Below, piece by piece: positions 1-8,063 of a stretch of 25,824 bases of DNA. Position 1 is the first letter of the stretch. Every line of letters starts with the position of its first letter. Made by a program: the position numbers and the translations under genes. Origin of the DNA: Desulfatitalea sp. UBA4791 (lineage in GTDB: Bacteria; Desulfobacterota; Desulfobacteria; Desulfobacterales; Desulfosarcinaceae); assembly GCA_002402905.1 (NCBI GenBank), contig DHGT01000069.1, forward strand, positions 1 to 25,824, in the 5' to 3' direction. The notes beneath the pieces were generated by a model. It searched no databases and was not told where the DNA came from. It saw nothing but the letters and a program-made list of their open reading frames with translations.

Positions 1-1621
1 CGGCAAAGTCCGCATCGGTCACGCGCTTCAAATCGAGCAGGTCCAGCTCTTGCAGCGCCTTTTCCCGAAGGCCGTGAAGCTTTAAATTGCGGAATAACAC
101 ATACGCGGCCAATAGGAGCAGCCCGAAAACGGCAAAGCCGCCGAGGTAACCGATGGCAAAGGCGAAAACCAACGCGATGCTGAAGGCCGTGAGCGCCGTA
201 AAAAACCAGCCGCCGATCACCGCCAGCACTCCGGTGACCCGGTAGACGGCGCTCTCCAGACCCCAGGCCTGGTCGGCCAGGGACGATCCCATGGCCACCA
301 TGAACGTGACATAGGTGGTCGAAAGCGGCAGTTTCATGCTGGTGGCCCAGGCCACCAGGGCACTGGCCACGACCAGATTGACACTGGCCCGCAACAGGTC
401 AAAATCGGGTACCTTTCCGTCATACCCGGGCTCGGGCTGATAGCCGGTCGCGTTGAGCCGTTGGCGCAGCCAGCGCCGCATTCTCAGGGGGCAGATCCTT
501 TGCCAGGCTTCGAACAGGTGCATCGCCATGCGTACGATGATCCGGGAAAGATGGGATGAATCGAAGCGTTCGAGCCCCTCCTCCTGCCGTCCCAGGCTGC
601 GTTCCGTCCGGGTCACGGTGCGCGCCTTGCGCGACAACCACAAGGTCACCACCATGATGACGCCGGCGGCCAAAAGAAAAAGCGTATGGGTGTGCACCGG
701 CTTCTCCAGCGCAGCCATCAGCAGCGTCAAAGGCGCAGCGCTGGCATTGGCAATGACATATGCGTGAAGGGCGGCCAGGGGCACACCGATAAAATTCACC
801 AGATCGTTGGCCGCAAACGCCATGGCCAACGCGAATGTCCCGGCCAATACCACCGGTTTGAGAATGTTGATGCGGGTCGTAAGGGTCAAAAGCTGAAAGA
901 TAAATGTATAGAGGATGAAACCGCCGCCAAGGATAGTCCAGGTGTGTCCTTTGATCCACGATAGCATGGCCGGGGTGAGGAAAGAGGCACCCTTGGCTCC
1001 CTTGATCAGAATAAAATAGGTGATCATCGAGAGCGCCAGGCCGCCCCATACGGCGCCATATCGCCTTAACCGCTTTTTATAATCAAAGGTGAAGAGCAAA
1101 CGGGTGAAGAACTGGGCCAGGGCACCGCAAACGAAGGCAATGCCCACCGACAGCAAAATACCGGTAATAATCGCCAGCGCCTTGCTTGTATTGATGTAAT
1201 GGGCCAGATCCAGCAGGCTCTGGCCGCTGTCGAAAATCTTCATCAGCGACACGGCGATGGCGGCCCCCAGAAGTTCAAAAACAATGGAAACCGTCGTGGA
1301 GGTCGGGAGCCCAAAGGTATTGAACAGGTCGAGAAGCACCACGTCCGTCAGCATGACCGCCAGGAAGATGACGATGAGTTCTGGCATCATAAAATAACGG
1401 GGGTAGAAAATGCCCTTGCGCGCCACCTCCATCATTCCGCTGGAAAAGGTCACCCCCGCCAGAATGCCCGCGCTGGCTACCACCAGGATCACCTGCCGCG
1501 GGGCCACCCGCGAACCCACCGAAGAGTTAAGGAAATTGACGGCATCATTGCTGACACCGACCATCAGATCCACCACCGCAAACAAAAAAAGCAGCGCTAA
1601 TGCAAAAATATAGATTTCCAT
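1..1621 (-). CDS. PiT-family inorganic phosphate/sulfate permease (partial, 3' end outside window)
   Basis: An open frame runs without a stop from an ATG at 1621 to the left edge, giving about 540 residues. The protein is an inner-membrane, ion-driven anion permease of the PHO4/PiT family, which imports phosphate or in some members sulfate. Both family signature repeats are visible: GVSNDAVN at residues 22-29, followed by a NSSVGSR stretch, and FAANDLVNFIG near residues 268-278. Many hydrophobic segments surround a charged cytoplasmic loop after the second repeat. The start is supported by an AGAGAG ribosome binding sequence a few bases upstream. The N-terminal DLMVGVSND differs slightly from the usual GxNDxAN form. 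No DUF47/PhoU-like partner lies beside it inside the window. In a sulfate reducer sulfate is a plausible substrate, but the sequence does not decide this. Confidence 0.88.
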   Translation of the reverse strand, partial: MEIYIFALALLFLFAVVDLMVGVSNDAVNFLNSSVGSRVAPRQVILVVASAGILAGVTFSSGMMEVARKGIFYPRYFMMPELIVIFLAVMLTDVVLLDLFNTFGLPTSTTVSIVFELLGAAIAVSLMKIFDSGQSLLDLAHYINTSKALAIITGILLSVGIAFVCGALAQFFTRLLFTFDYKKRLRRYGAVWGGLALSMITYFILIKGAKGASFLTPAMLSWIKGHTWTILGGGFILYTFIFQLLTLTTRINILKPVVLAGTFALAMAFAANDLVNFIGVPLAALHAYVIANASAAPLTLLMAALEKPVHTHTLFLLAAGVIMVVTLWLSRKARTVTRTERSLGRQEEGLERFDSSHLSRIIVRMAMHLFEAWQRICPLRMRRWLRQRLNATGYQPEPGYDGKVPDFDLLRASVNLVVASALVAWATSMKLPLSTTYVTFMVAMGSSLADQAWGLESAVYRVTGVLAVIGGWFFTALTAFSIALVFAFAIGYLGGFAVFGLLLLAAYVLFRNLKLHGLREKALQELDLLDLKRVTDADFA

Positions 1622-1841
1622 AATCTCTCTGTTCGATTCATTACGATATTGGACCAGCCGCGGTCCCCATGCCGGTGCGTGACGCTCGATGCTGAAATCC
1701 CCGACACGTCTTTAAGAATCGCACGACCAGATACGTCATGTGGAACGGACTCATATGACAAGACCATGATGCCGCGCAATCTGTTTTTACGAGTCCATAC
1801 CCGAGTGCTTATTTACGGCAGCCTATCTGACCGGATCAGTC

Positions 1842-1870
1842 TTGACCGCTCATTGATCGGCTGCTATGGA
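1842..1870 (+). promoter_or_regulatory. candidate sigma-70 promoter
   Basis: TTGACC at 1842-1847 and TATGGA at 1865-1870 are separated by 17 bases. The predicted start of transcription falls inside the palindrome that begins at 1872. It would serve the gene at 2050 with a leader of about 170 bases. This is assigned by pattern only. Confidence 0.4.
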
Positions 1871-1871
1871 T

Positions 1872-1898
1872 ACTGAACGCGCGCTGGACGCGTTCAGT
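1872..1898. repeat. perfect 10-bp inverted repeat (operator-like or hairpin)
   Basis: ACTGAACGCG at 1872-1881 pairs exactly with CGCGTTCAGT at 1889-1898 across a 7-base loop. No T-run follows, so it is a poor intrinsic terminator. Its position at the predicted start site of the 1842-1870 promoter suits a regulator binding site or a 5' RNA hairpin. Confidence 0.55.
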
Positions 1899-1959
1899 GG
1901 TTGGGTTGAGTGATACGGGATCTAACTTAAACCGAACGCCTTGGAACGAAACGCAACGA

Positions 1960-1990
1960 TTGGCATCAAAACCCGAGCACACTGTACTAT
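1960..1990 (+). promoter_or_regulatory. weak alternative promoter
   Basis: TTGGCA (1960-1965) and TACTAT (1985-1990) are spaced by 19 bases, longer than ideal. It lies about 60 bases before the gene at 2050. The same TACTATAG string also occurs just before the cytochrome gene. Confidence 0.3.
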
Positions 1991-2049
1991 AGCTGATTTC
2001 GCGACAGGTAGTCAGGATGGCCGGGTACCTTCGCCAATGGGGATCTTAA

Positions 2050-3888
2050 ATGAGCGCTCCTGCCGACAAAAAACATGTCCGCCGCTTGAATAGTGATGCC
2101 CCGGCACCTGATCCCAGGCTTAACCAGACCATTTCCCTCGATAAGGTTCAGCCGGCAATTTCGCCAAACCTTCCCGAACGTTACATCATCAAGACCAGCG
2201 GCGATGACCGGGTGCTGACCTGCCTCGAAGCCCCGAACCTGAATGTGCATATCGAAAACGGCCTGTCGTTTTCGGGTTCCGTTGCCAAAAAATCTCCATC
2301 AGGCACGATTTTTCTTGATGGTGTGGCCCAGTGCGAACCCTTCATGGATCACGAACGCAAAGTCTACAACCTCGACCACCATGAGGGCTGCGTGCGCGCC
2401 TTTACCCTTTCCACCTGCGAACAAGCGCTGGTGATGTACATGAAAGGGCTGGATCTGCAGGGCCGCGAGTGGAACGTTTTCGCCAACGAGCCCGATCTGG
2501 ACACCTTGATGGCCATCTGGATCATCCTCAACCACGCGCGCATCGGCAGCCAGGAAGCCACCCAACGCCGCATTTTATTCGCCCTGGTGCGTTACGAAGG
2601 GGTGATCGACGCATTGGGGCTGGAGCTCAAGGAACTCAGTGCCCTGCCCCCGGAATTGATGCGTAAAATTCAGCGGGTGGTCGATCATCTGCGCAGCGAG
2701 GAGTTGGCTATCAAAAAGGAAGGCGCCTGGGATAAATCGGACTATCTCAGCTACACCGCCCGCACCCTGCATAAAATTGATCAGATCTTCTATAAACCCA
2801 GCGACTTTGCCGATTATCAAGGCATTGATGAGCTGGCCCGCATCGATTTGACCGACCAGCGCATCTGCGCCGTGGTCGAAGCCGATATGGGTATCTATGA
2901 AATTGAACCCCACCTGAATAAATTATACAGCAATCGGCTCGGTGTGGTTTTCCTGAAAAAGGGGGCTGCCAGCTATACGGTTCGCCAGATGGATCTGTTT
3001 ATGCCGCTGACCCTCGATGATGTTTACGACCGACTCAACTTCGTGGATCCGGCGGTGAGATGCCGCACCCATTCCAATAAGTGGGGCGGTGCGGCCGATA
3101 TCGGCGGATCGCCGCGCGCCTCTGGAACGGCACTGACGCCGCTGGATCTCGTTCAGGCCTGCCGCGATGCCGTGCGCAAGCCCGATTGGGTCAAAAAGGC
3201 CTATCGCTTCGCCGTCACAGCGGCATTGGTGGGTTTTATCACCCTGATCGCCCATATCGTGCGCTTGATTTGGGCTCCCGCCCAATGGTTCGGCATGGAA
3301 AATCTCCAATTGCCGTGGATTTCGCCCGATTTCGGTTTTATTCTCGCGTTGCTGATCGGTTTGACCATCAGCCTGCTTTTCGTTGCGCACGGTCGTTCCT
3401 GGCAATATGGATGGAATCTACCGATCGGAAAACAATGGTGGTTGCTGCTGCCGGCGGCACTGGCTGGCGGCATTATCGGCGGGTCATGGATCTCCAATGA
3501 TCTCATCGCCTCAGGGGACTGGGTGGTTCTGGGGGCCGTCGGCCTGGTGCTGTCGCCCTTAACCCTCGAACTGCTCTTCCGAAGCCTGGCCCATGGCCTC
3601 ATGGCCCAAGACAACAGAATCCAGCGCTGTGACTCGCGCTGGTTTCTGAGCTGGCCGATTTTCGGCAGTGCCATTCTCTATGTGGCTTTTGCCCTCACCT
3701 TTCTCTTCTGTTGCCGACTCGACATGAGACCCATCGCGTTGGGAGATGTTGCCCTGACCACTGCCGGCGCATTATTGCTGGGAATTTCAACCGGTTTTGC
3801 CAGAGAAAGATCCCAAAGCGTCTGGCCGGCCGTATTTTTTCATATACTGGCCGTCACCACCCAACTGCTGATCATCCAATTGGCATAA
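2050..3888 (+). CDS. two-part membrane protein: DHH-like N-terminal half, degenerate CPBP-like membrane half
   Basis: This 612-residue protein was not matched to a characterised family. The soluble N-terminal half (about 1-380) contains LDHHEG at 108-113 and DLDT at 149-152, reminiscent of the DHH and D-x-D metal motifs of DHH phosphoesterases. The C-terminal half (about 388-612) has six to eight hydrophobic segments. It resembles CPBP/CAAX-type intramembrane proteases: E507-L-L-F-R511 looks like the EExxxR motif with the first glutamate lost, and H598 lies in the last segment without the usual asparagine four residues on. The second CPBP histidine motif is not evident. The start follows a GGGGAT sequence about 5 bases upstream. 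It could be an intact enzyme of unknown type or a sensor or scaffold derived from the two families. The existence of the gene is much surer than its function. Confidence 0.6.
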   Translation: MSAPADKKHVRRLNSDAPAPDPRLNQTISLDKVQPAISPNLPERYIIKTSGDDRVLTCLEAPNLNVHIENGLSFSGSVAKKSPSGTIFLDGVAQCEPFMDHERKVYNLDHHEGCVRAFTLSTCEQALVMYMKGLDLQGREWNVFANEPDLDTLMAIWIILNHARIGSQEATQRRILFALVRYEGVIDALGLELKELSALPPELMRKIQRVVDHLRSEELAIKKEGAWDKSDYLSYTARTLHKIDQIFYKPSDFADYQGIDELARIDLTDQRICAVVEADMGIYEIEPHLNKLYSNRLGVVFLKKGAASYTVRQMDLFMPLTLDDVYDRLNFVDPAVRCRTHSNKWGGAADIGGSPRASGTALTPLDLVQACRDAVRKPDWVKKAYRFAVTAALVGFITLIAHIVRLIWAPAQWFGMENLQLPWISPDFGFILALLIGLTISLLFVAHGRSWQYGWNLPIGKQWWLLLPAALAGGIIGGSWISNDLIASGDWVVLGAVGLVLSPLTLELLFRSLAHGLMAQDNRIQRCDSRWFLSWPIFGSAILYVAFALTFLFCCRLDMRPIALGDVALTTAGALLLGISTGFARERSQSVWPAVFFHILAVTTQLLIIQLA

Positions 3889-3919
3889 TGGCTGCGTCAC
3901 AACCCATGCCTGCCGACAC

Positions 3920-3942
3920 CCCTGGGGGCCGCCGGCCCAGGG
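3920..3942 (+). terminator. GC-rich hairpin after the DHH/CPBP-like gene
   Basis: CCCTGGG (3920-3926) pairs with CCCAGGG (3936-3942) around a 9-base loop, 32 bases after the stop codon at 3888. No T-run follows, so this is a weak terminator candidate. It precedes the strong promoter at 3961. Confidence 0.35.
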
Positions 3943-3960
3943 ACCGGTTGCAGGTTCCCT

Positions 3961-3989
3961 TTGACAAAACAAGACTTTTTCCCTATATT
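3961..3989 (+). promoter_or_regulatory. near-consensus sigma-70 promoter for the DUF4388/DUF1566 gene
   Basis: A perfect TTGACA at 3961-3966 and TATATT at 3984-3989 are separated by the optimal 17 bases. The predicted transcript would start near 3996, giving a leader of roughly 65 bases to the ATG at 4063. This is one of the two best promoters in the window. Confidence 0.72.
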
Positions 3990-4062
3990 GATCCGAATAA
4001 AAAAATGAGCACATTCAGCAGGTTATTCAGTGCCCAGGTGCCTATAAACACAGGGAGTGTCC

Positions 4063-6558
4063 ATGCCCCCAACGCTTATTGCGGACATCTTGACCGGTGA
4101 CAGCGACGAGATTGCCGATCTGCTGGCGAACACGTCCATACTGGAAGCGTTCATCGAACTGGCCAGAAAACTGGACGCAATGCCGGACATCAACAAACGC
4201 TTCTACGAAGAATCCCGCAGCCTGTACCAGGCCACCTGCACCAACCTGCCCATTGATCAGCTGGAAACGATCCTGGCCGATTTTTTCGGCCCCCCGGTCA
4301 AATCCGCAGACAAGCCACTGTCGCGCAAACTTCGCAAAAACAGTTCCGTACGGTACCTGGGTGGTATCGAAAAGGACCAATCTCTGTTTTTGCTGCCGCT
4401 GAAGACCGGCGAATTTTACGGCGCGCTATGGCCTTGGCGTCGCAATAAGGCCAAAGTGGAGATCCATCTGGGATACTGTTCCGATTGGATGATCGACGAA
4501 CATTATCAGCAATTGGAAACCCTTATTAAACGCAGTGTGACCCAAAGCGCTTTTGAAAAGATGGATACCAACGTGGGCGGACAGATCCATGGCATCGGCC
4601 TGCCCTCTTTTTTGCAAATGTCGGAAATGGAGCAGTCCACCTTCAGCCTGCGCATCACCTCGGGGGGGCAGGCCGGCACCCTGCACCTCCTGGAAGGTCA
4701 GTTGATCGCGGCCGAACACGACCAATGGACGGGTCGTGAGGCGGCCTATCGCATCATCGCCTGGGATGAAGCGACCATCGAAATCGAGCCTGCGGATGCA
4801 TCTAAAACGGACGAGATCAAGCAGCCTTTGATGCACGTGCTCATGGAGAGCCTGAAGATCAAGGACGATATCACATCTCCTCTGGAACGCCCCCCTGTCC
4901 CACCGCCGGCCAAAAAGAAAAAAGGGGCCGGGCAACCCGCCGGCAGCCAGCCCCAAAAACGGTTGGTCCGTCTCGAGCGTGCGCCGGGCCCCAAAGTGCC
5001 GCGCAAGAGGCGCAATCTCATCACGTTGTTCGCCATCGCCCTGGCCGTGGTGGTCATCGCCGGCACCGTCGCGGTGGTGGCCCTGCACGTGATGAACAAC
5101 CGCGACACGTCGGATCAGTGGCGGCAGGTCAGTGCGAAGGTGGACGAAATGACTTCCCTGGAGGATCGGCTCAAACTTCTTCACGGTTTTCTGGAAGCCC
5201 ATTCCGGCACACCCCACATTGCAGAGATTCAGTCCCGTATAGAAGAGACCGAGCAAAAAATAGAAGAACAGGAATTCGAAAAGGTCACGCTGCAGATCAG
5301 CAGCCTGCCGGTGGACGATCATTTCGAGAAGGCTGCCGTCGAATTGTATGCCGGGTTCATGGAAAAATACCCGGACAGCCCCTTTTCCGAGCAAATCAAC
5401 GATGCCATCTCCGATATCAAGAAACTGGTCGATCAATACTATTACGAAGAATTAAAGCGCGCGGCCCGGATGGATCTAAACAAAAGGTTGGCGGTCTATA
5501 AAAACTATCTGGAACGCTTTCCGGGCGGCCGTTATCATCGGGACGTCACGGTCCTGATCCATGAAATGGGTGAGCAGCACCTCAACTATCTCAAATCAGA
5601 AGACGGCCAATGCGAACAGAACCAGCGCTGGGAGGCCTGTATCCAACGCTATAAAGACTTCATCGCCAACTTCGAGGGACTGCCGCTGGCGGATGAAGCC
5701 CGGCTGGCACTGAAAGCCTTGACGGACAAGCGTGACCTGGCACAATTGCGCAAACTCGGTGACGAAGCCGGCAAAGACTATCAAACGACCTATCGGGCTT
5801 ACCAGGACTATCTCGCCGCAAACCCCGACACCACGCAAAAATCAGTCATCGAGGAGGAGCTGAAGACGCTCGCCCGGAAATTGGATGTCCAGCGGCAATG
5901 GATTTCGGTCCAGAGCTACGCCACCAATGCCAACAACAGGCTCTATGATCGCATCCAAAGAGTCGATGGCTATCTGAAGCGAAACCTGTCGAGCCCCTAT
6001 GTCGGCGAAGCCCAGGATCTGATGAACCAGCTGGAAGCCCAGCGCAGGATGTCACAGCATCAACGCCAAATAGAGGAACAACAACAGGCGGAAAAAGCGC
6101 GGCTCCAGCGTGAAGCGGAACAGCGGGCCGCCCAGTTGCGCCGGGTCAAACAGGTGCAGCAGGATATGGAACGCCAGCTCAGCGGATCGACGCGGTACCG
6201 GGTCAATGGAAACGGCACCGTGACCGATCAAACCACAGGATTGACCTGGGCATTGGCCGACTCCTACGACGCGCTGGGCGGTTGCATCGATTTCAAAGGC
6301 GCACAGGACTATATTCGCGGCTTGCGTCTGGGAGGATACGGCGACTGGCGGATGCCGTCCGCGAACGAGCTGGCCGCCATCTATAAACAGAAACCGTTTT
6401 TCCCGCAAACGCAAGCCGAGTGGTACTGGACCTCCGATGTCTATGTCCGTGGATACCACGCCGTGGCCGATGTGGTCACCGCTAAACCGGAAACCTATTT
6501 CCAGCGGATTCAGCGCAACCAGGACGAGTGCGGTGCGGTACGCGCCGTTCGTCCCTGA
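4063..6558 (+). CDS. DUF4388 - transmembrane - coiled coil - DUF1566 protein
   Basis: This 831-residue protein has no established function. The ATG at 4063 is preferred to the in-frame GTG at 4057 because AGGGAG (4052-4057) sits 5 bases before the ATG and overlaps the GTG. A cytoplasmic part contains a DUF4388-like (PATAN-type) segment at about 177-243, a domain associated with signalling proteins. A basic proline-rich linker leads to one transmembrane helix at about 319-343. The rest should be periplasmic: helical, TPR-like segments with recurring Y-x-x-Y-L-x-x-x-P patterns, a glutamine/glutamate-rich coiled coil at about 657-707, and a DUF1566 (Lcl C-terminal-like) domain from about 710 to the end. 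That last domain carries the typical G-T-V-T-D, GLTW, DWRMPS and WTS motifs. The layout suggests a transmembrane protein linking an outer sensing or binding domain to an inner signalling domain. The function is inference. Confidence 0.75.
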   Translation: MPPTLIADILTGDSDEIADLLANTSILEAFIELARKLDAMPDINKRFYEESRSLYQATCTNLPIDQLETILADFFGPPVKSADKPLSRKLRKNSSVRYLGGIEKDQSLFLLPLKTGEFYGALWPWRRNKAKVEIHLGYCSDWMIDEHYQQLETLIKRSVTQSAFEKMDTNVGGQIHGIGLPSFLQMSEMEQSTFSLRITSGGQAGTLHLLEGQLIAAEHDQWTGREAAYRIIAWDEATIEIEPADASKTDEIKQPLMHVLMESLKIKDDITSPLERPPVPPPAKKKKGAGQPAGSQPQKRLVRLERAPGPKVPRKRRNLITLFAIALAVVVIAGTVAVVALHVMNNRDTSDQWRQVSAKVDEMTSLEDRLKLLHGFLEAHSGTPHIAEIQSRIEETEQKIEEQEFEKVTLQISSLPVDDHFEKAAVELYAGFMEKYPDSPFSEQINDAISDIKKLVDQYYYEELKRAARMDLNKRLAVYKNYLERFPGGRYHRDVTVLIHEMGEQHLNYLKSEDGQCEQNQRWEACIQRYKDFIANFEGLPLADEARLALKALTDKRDLAQLRKLGDEAGKDYQTTYRAYQDYLAANPDTTQKSVIEEELKTLARKLDVQRQWISVQSYATNANNRLYDRIQRVDGYLKRNLSSPYVGEAQDLMNQLEAQRRMSQHQRQIEEQQQAEKARLQREAEQRAAQLRRVKQVQQDMERQLSGSTRYRVNGNGTVTDQTTGLTWALADSYDALGGCIDFKGAQDYIRGLRLGGYGDWRMPSANELAAIYKQKPFFPQTQAEWYWTSDVYVRGYHAVADVVTAKPETYFQRIQRNQDECGAVRAVRP

Positions 6559-6600
6559 AACCTTTCGATGACGAGGTGCTTCCGGTGACGACACTTGTTT

Positions 6601-6630
6601 TTGATTGAAAATTCAGTCGGAACATACTAT
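6601..6630 (+). promoter_or_regulatory. candidate promoter for the cytochrome gene
   Basis: TTGATT (6601-6606) and TACTAT (6625-6630) are separated by 18 bases. They lie 44 bases before the ATG at 6674. The overlap with the upstream gene's tail is nil, so a separate promoter is reasonable, but the boxes are imperfect. Confidence 0.38.
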
Positions 6631-6673
6631 AGCGGGCAGGAAATTTTCTTCAGATCGCCAGAGGGGGGAGAAC

Positions 6674-7141
6674 ATGCAAAAAATCACGTTGGCCTTAGCA
6701 ACAGGATTGATGGTACTGATATTGGTCTGGGGACCGGCCGTGTCGGCTGAAGAGGAAATGTGTGTGCCCATGGGAGAGATCACCCTGTCTCCCCTGACCG
6801 ATGAGCCCGAACGCTCTGAGGTGACCTTTCCGCATGCCGTCCATTTCAATTACAATTGCCAGCAATGCCATCACACATGGGATCGTGAAACCCCCATTAC
6901 CAGCTGCGGCACTTCGGGATGCCATGATCTGGCGGAGCTGCCCAAGGACGATCAGGGGCGTGTCACCGCGGACGCCGAACAGAAGATCCGTTATTACAAA
7001 AACGCGTTTCACAGCAGCTGCATCGGCTGCCATAAAGAGATCAAAAAAGAGAACCTCAAGGCCGAAGCCATGCAGTTGGCCGGCGCCGTCATCAAACCCA
7101 CCGGCCCCACCGGCTGTATCCAGTGCCATCCCGCAGAGTAA
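6674..7141 (+). CDS. periplasmic class III tetrahaem cytochrome c3
   Basis: This is an exported electron carrier of 155 residues. An in-frame upstream TTG at 6605 is rejected because a GGGGGGAG ribosome binding sequence precedes the ATG at 6674 and the signal peptide begins there. Residues 1-25 form a signal peptide ending VSA. Four haem attachment sites follow: CQQCH (62-66), C-x4-CH (78-84), CIGCH (116-120) and CIQCH (148-152). The mixed CxxCH and CxxxxCH pattern and the upstream histidines (H54, H57, H67, H113), likely axial ligands, are typical of cytochrome c3. In sulfate reducers such proteins shuttle electrons between periplasmic hydrogenases or formate dehydrogenases and membrane complexes. 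No such partner gene is adjacent, so its specific partner is unknown. The hairpin at 7169-7209 probably ends its transcript. Confidence 0.93.
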   Translation: MQKITLALATGLMVLILVWGPAVSAEEEMCVPMGEITLSPLTDEPERSEVTFPHAVHFNYNCQQCHHTWDRETPITSCGTSGCHDLAELPKDDQGRVTADAEQKIRYYKNAFHSSCIGCHKEIKKENLKAEAMQLAGAVIKPTGPTGCIQCHPAE

Positions 7142-7168
7142 GATTTCAGGAAAGCTCGAAATAAAACT

Positions 7169-7209
7169 GCCGGTCCGGGTGGATGACTCGCGTCTCCACC
7201 CGGACCGGC
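7169..7209. terminator. strong hairpin between convergent genes
   Basis: A perfect 15-bp stem pairs 7169-7183 with 7195-7209 across an 11-base loop. It sits between the cytochrome stop (7141) and the TetR stop (7245), which face each other, so it could end transcription from both sides. The flanks lack a long T-run, so it is a GC-rich rather than classic intrinsic terminator. Confidence 0.65.
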
Positions 7210-7244
7210 GGGTGCGTGTTGTTCGCGTCCTGAAAAATCCCCGA

Positions 7245-7883
7245 CTATTTTTTCTGAATGATGATACCCTGATCGAAAATCTCGAAGGCTATTTTCAAAG
7301 TCGACTTTAAATGATCCTTCTTTTCGTCGATAATCTTCTTGCTCGCCTCCCACAACACCACGCCCGAAAAAAGAGACCAGCAGATATCGGACAAGGCCAC
7401 AGGATGCCGATCGATAAAGATGCCGGCATCGATACCTTCCTTGAAAATTTTAGCAATGGCGCCAATGGAGTTCCGGGAGAGATTTTTGATCTCCTCGATC
7501 AGTTCCTCGGATAGGTTTTTAAGGGTTTCACTGGATTGCAGGTGGAACATATTGATGATGATCAATGGGTCAAAATCATAAACATCAAACAAAACCTCTT
7601 CCAGAGCGGCAAGTTTGGCCAACGGGTCCAACTCGGTCTGGTTGATCACATGGGACACCCGGATATGCAGGTACTGCAAAATCCTGAGGCTCAATGAGGC
7701 GTATAGCTCCTCCTTGTTTTTGAAATAGAGATACAGGGTGCCCGGACTCAACTCCGCCTCTTTGGCGATATCTTCCATGGTGGCCTTATTAAAGCCTTTT
7801 TCCGAAAACACCCGTTTGGCAGCCACGATAATCTGCTGGCGCCGCCTTTCTTTTTCACGTTCCTTTCGCTCTTGAATTCCCAT
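7245..7883 (-). CDS. TetR/AcrR-family transcriptional regulator
   Basis: This 212-residue, one-component DNA-binding repressor-type protein carries a basic N-terminal leader. A TetR helix-turn-helix spans about residues 30-60, with the characteristic T35-M-x-D-I-A core and the SPGTLYLYFKNKEEL ending. The rest is the helical ligand-binding/dimerisation half, whose ligand cannot be predicted. The ATG at 7883 follows an AGGAAA ribosome binding sequence. The length is normal for the family. Two similar TTCAAATTC-containing sites lie upstream at 7903-7916 and 7997-8010. They might be operators for autoregulation, but this is only a pattern. No obvious target operon adjoins it apart from its own and the cysteine genes behind it. 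Confidence 0.9.
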   Translation of the reverse strand: MGIQERKEREKERRRQQIIVAAKRVFSEKGFNKATMEDIAKEAELSPGTLYLYFKNKEELYASLSLRILQYLHIRVSHVINQTELDPLAKLAALEEVLFDVYDFDPLIIINMFHLQSSETLKNLSEELIEEIKNLSRNSIGAIAKIFKEGIDAGIFIDRHPVALSDICWSLFSGVVLWEASKKIIDEKKDHLKSTLKIAFEIFDQGIIIQKK

Positions 7884-7902
7884 TCTTCGCTTTCCTGACT
7901 GA

Positions 7903-8010
7903 TTTCAAATTCAAACTATTCGTAAAGCCAATATGCAACCATCAACATCTGGTGATGCACGACCATGCCCTTCAAACCATTTAACAAATAAGGCCCATTC
8001 AAATTCGAAC
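7903..8010. promoter_or_regulatory. two TTCAAATTC direct repeats upstream of the TetR gene
   Basis: TTTCAAATTCAAAC at 7903-7916 and ATTCAAATTCGAAC at 7997-8010 share a 9-base core. The first lies 20 bases before the TetR start. They are possible operator sites. A perfect TTGACA on the minus strand (8046-8041) may be the -35 box of the same gene, but no good -10 box was seen. Confidence 0.3.
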
Positions 8011-8063
8011 CGGCGCTTACATGGAACAAAAGCAACAAAATGTCAATTATTTAATAAATGCTT

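Larger units (their letters stand above)
1622..2049. other. 428-base divergent intergenic region
   Basis: This is gene-free sequence between the minus-strand permease and the plus-strand DHH/CPBP-like gene, so it must hold the promoters of both. Visible content is a candidate plus-strand promoter at 1842-1870, a palindrome at 1872-1898 and a second, weaker promoter-like pair at 1960-1990. One small open frame (1649-1876, 75 codons) has no convincing ribosome binding site or recognisable sequence and is not called. Confidence 0.6.

Noticed and set aside
1649..1876. 75-codon open frame in the first intergenic region
   Set aside because: No ribosome binding site, no motif, and it covers the promoter and palindrome region.
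4426..5436. 336-codon minus-strand open frame inside the DUF4388/DUF1566 gene
   Set aside because: No family features. The plus-strand gene has domains across this interval.
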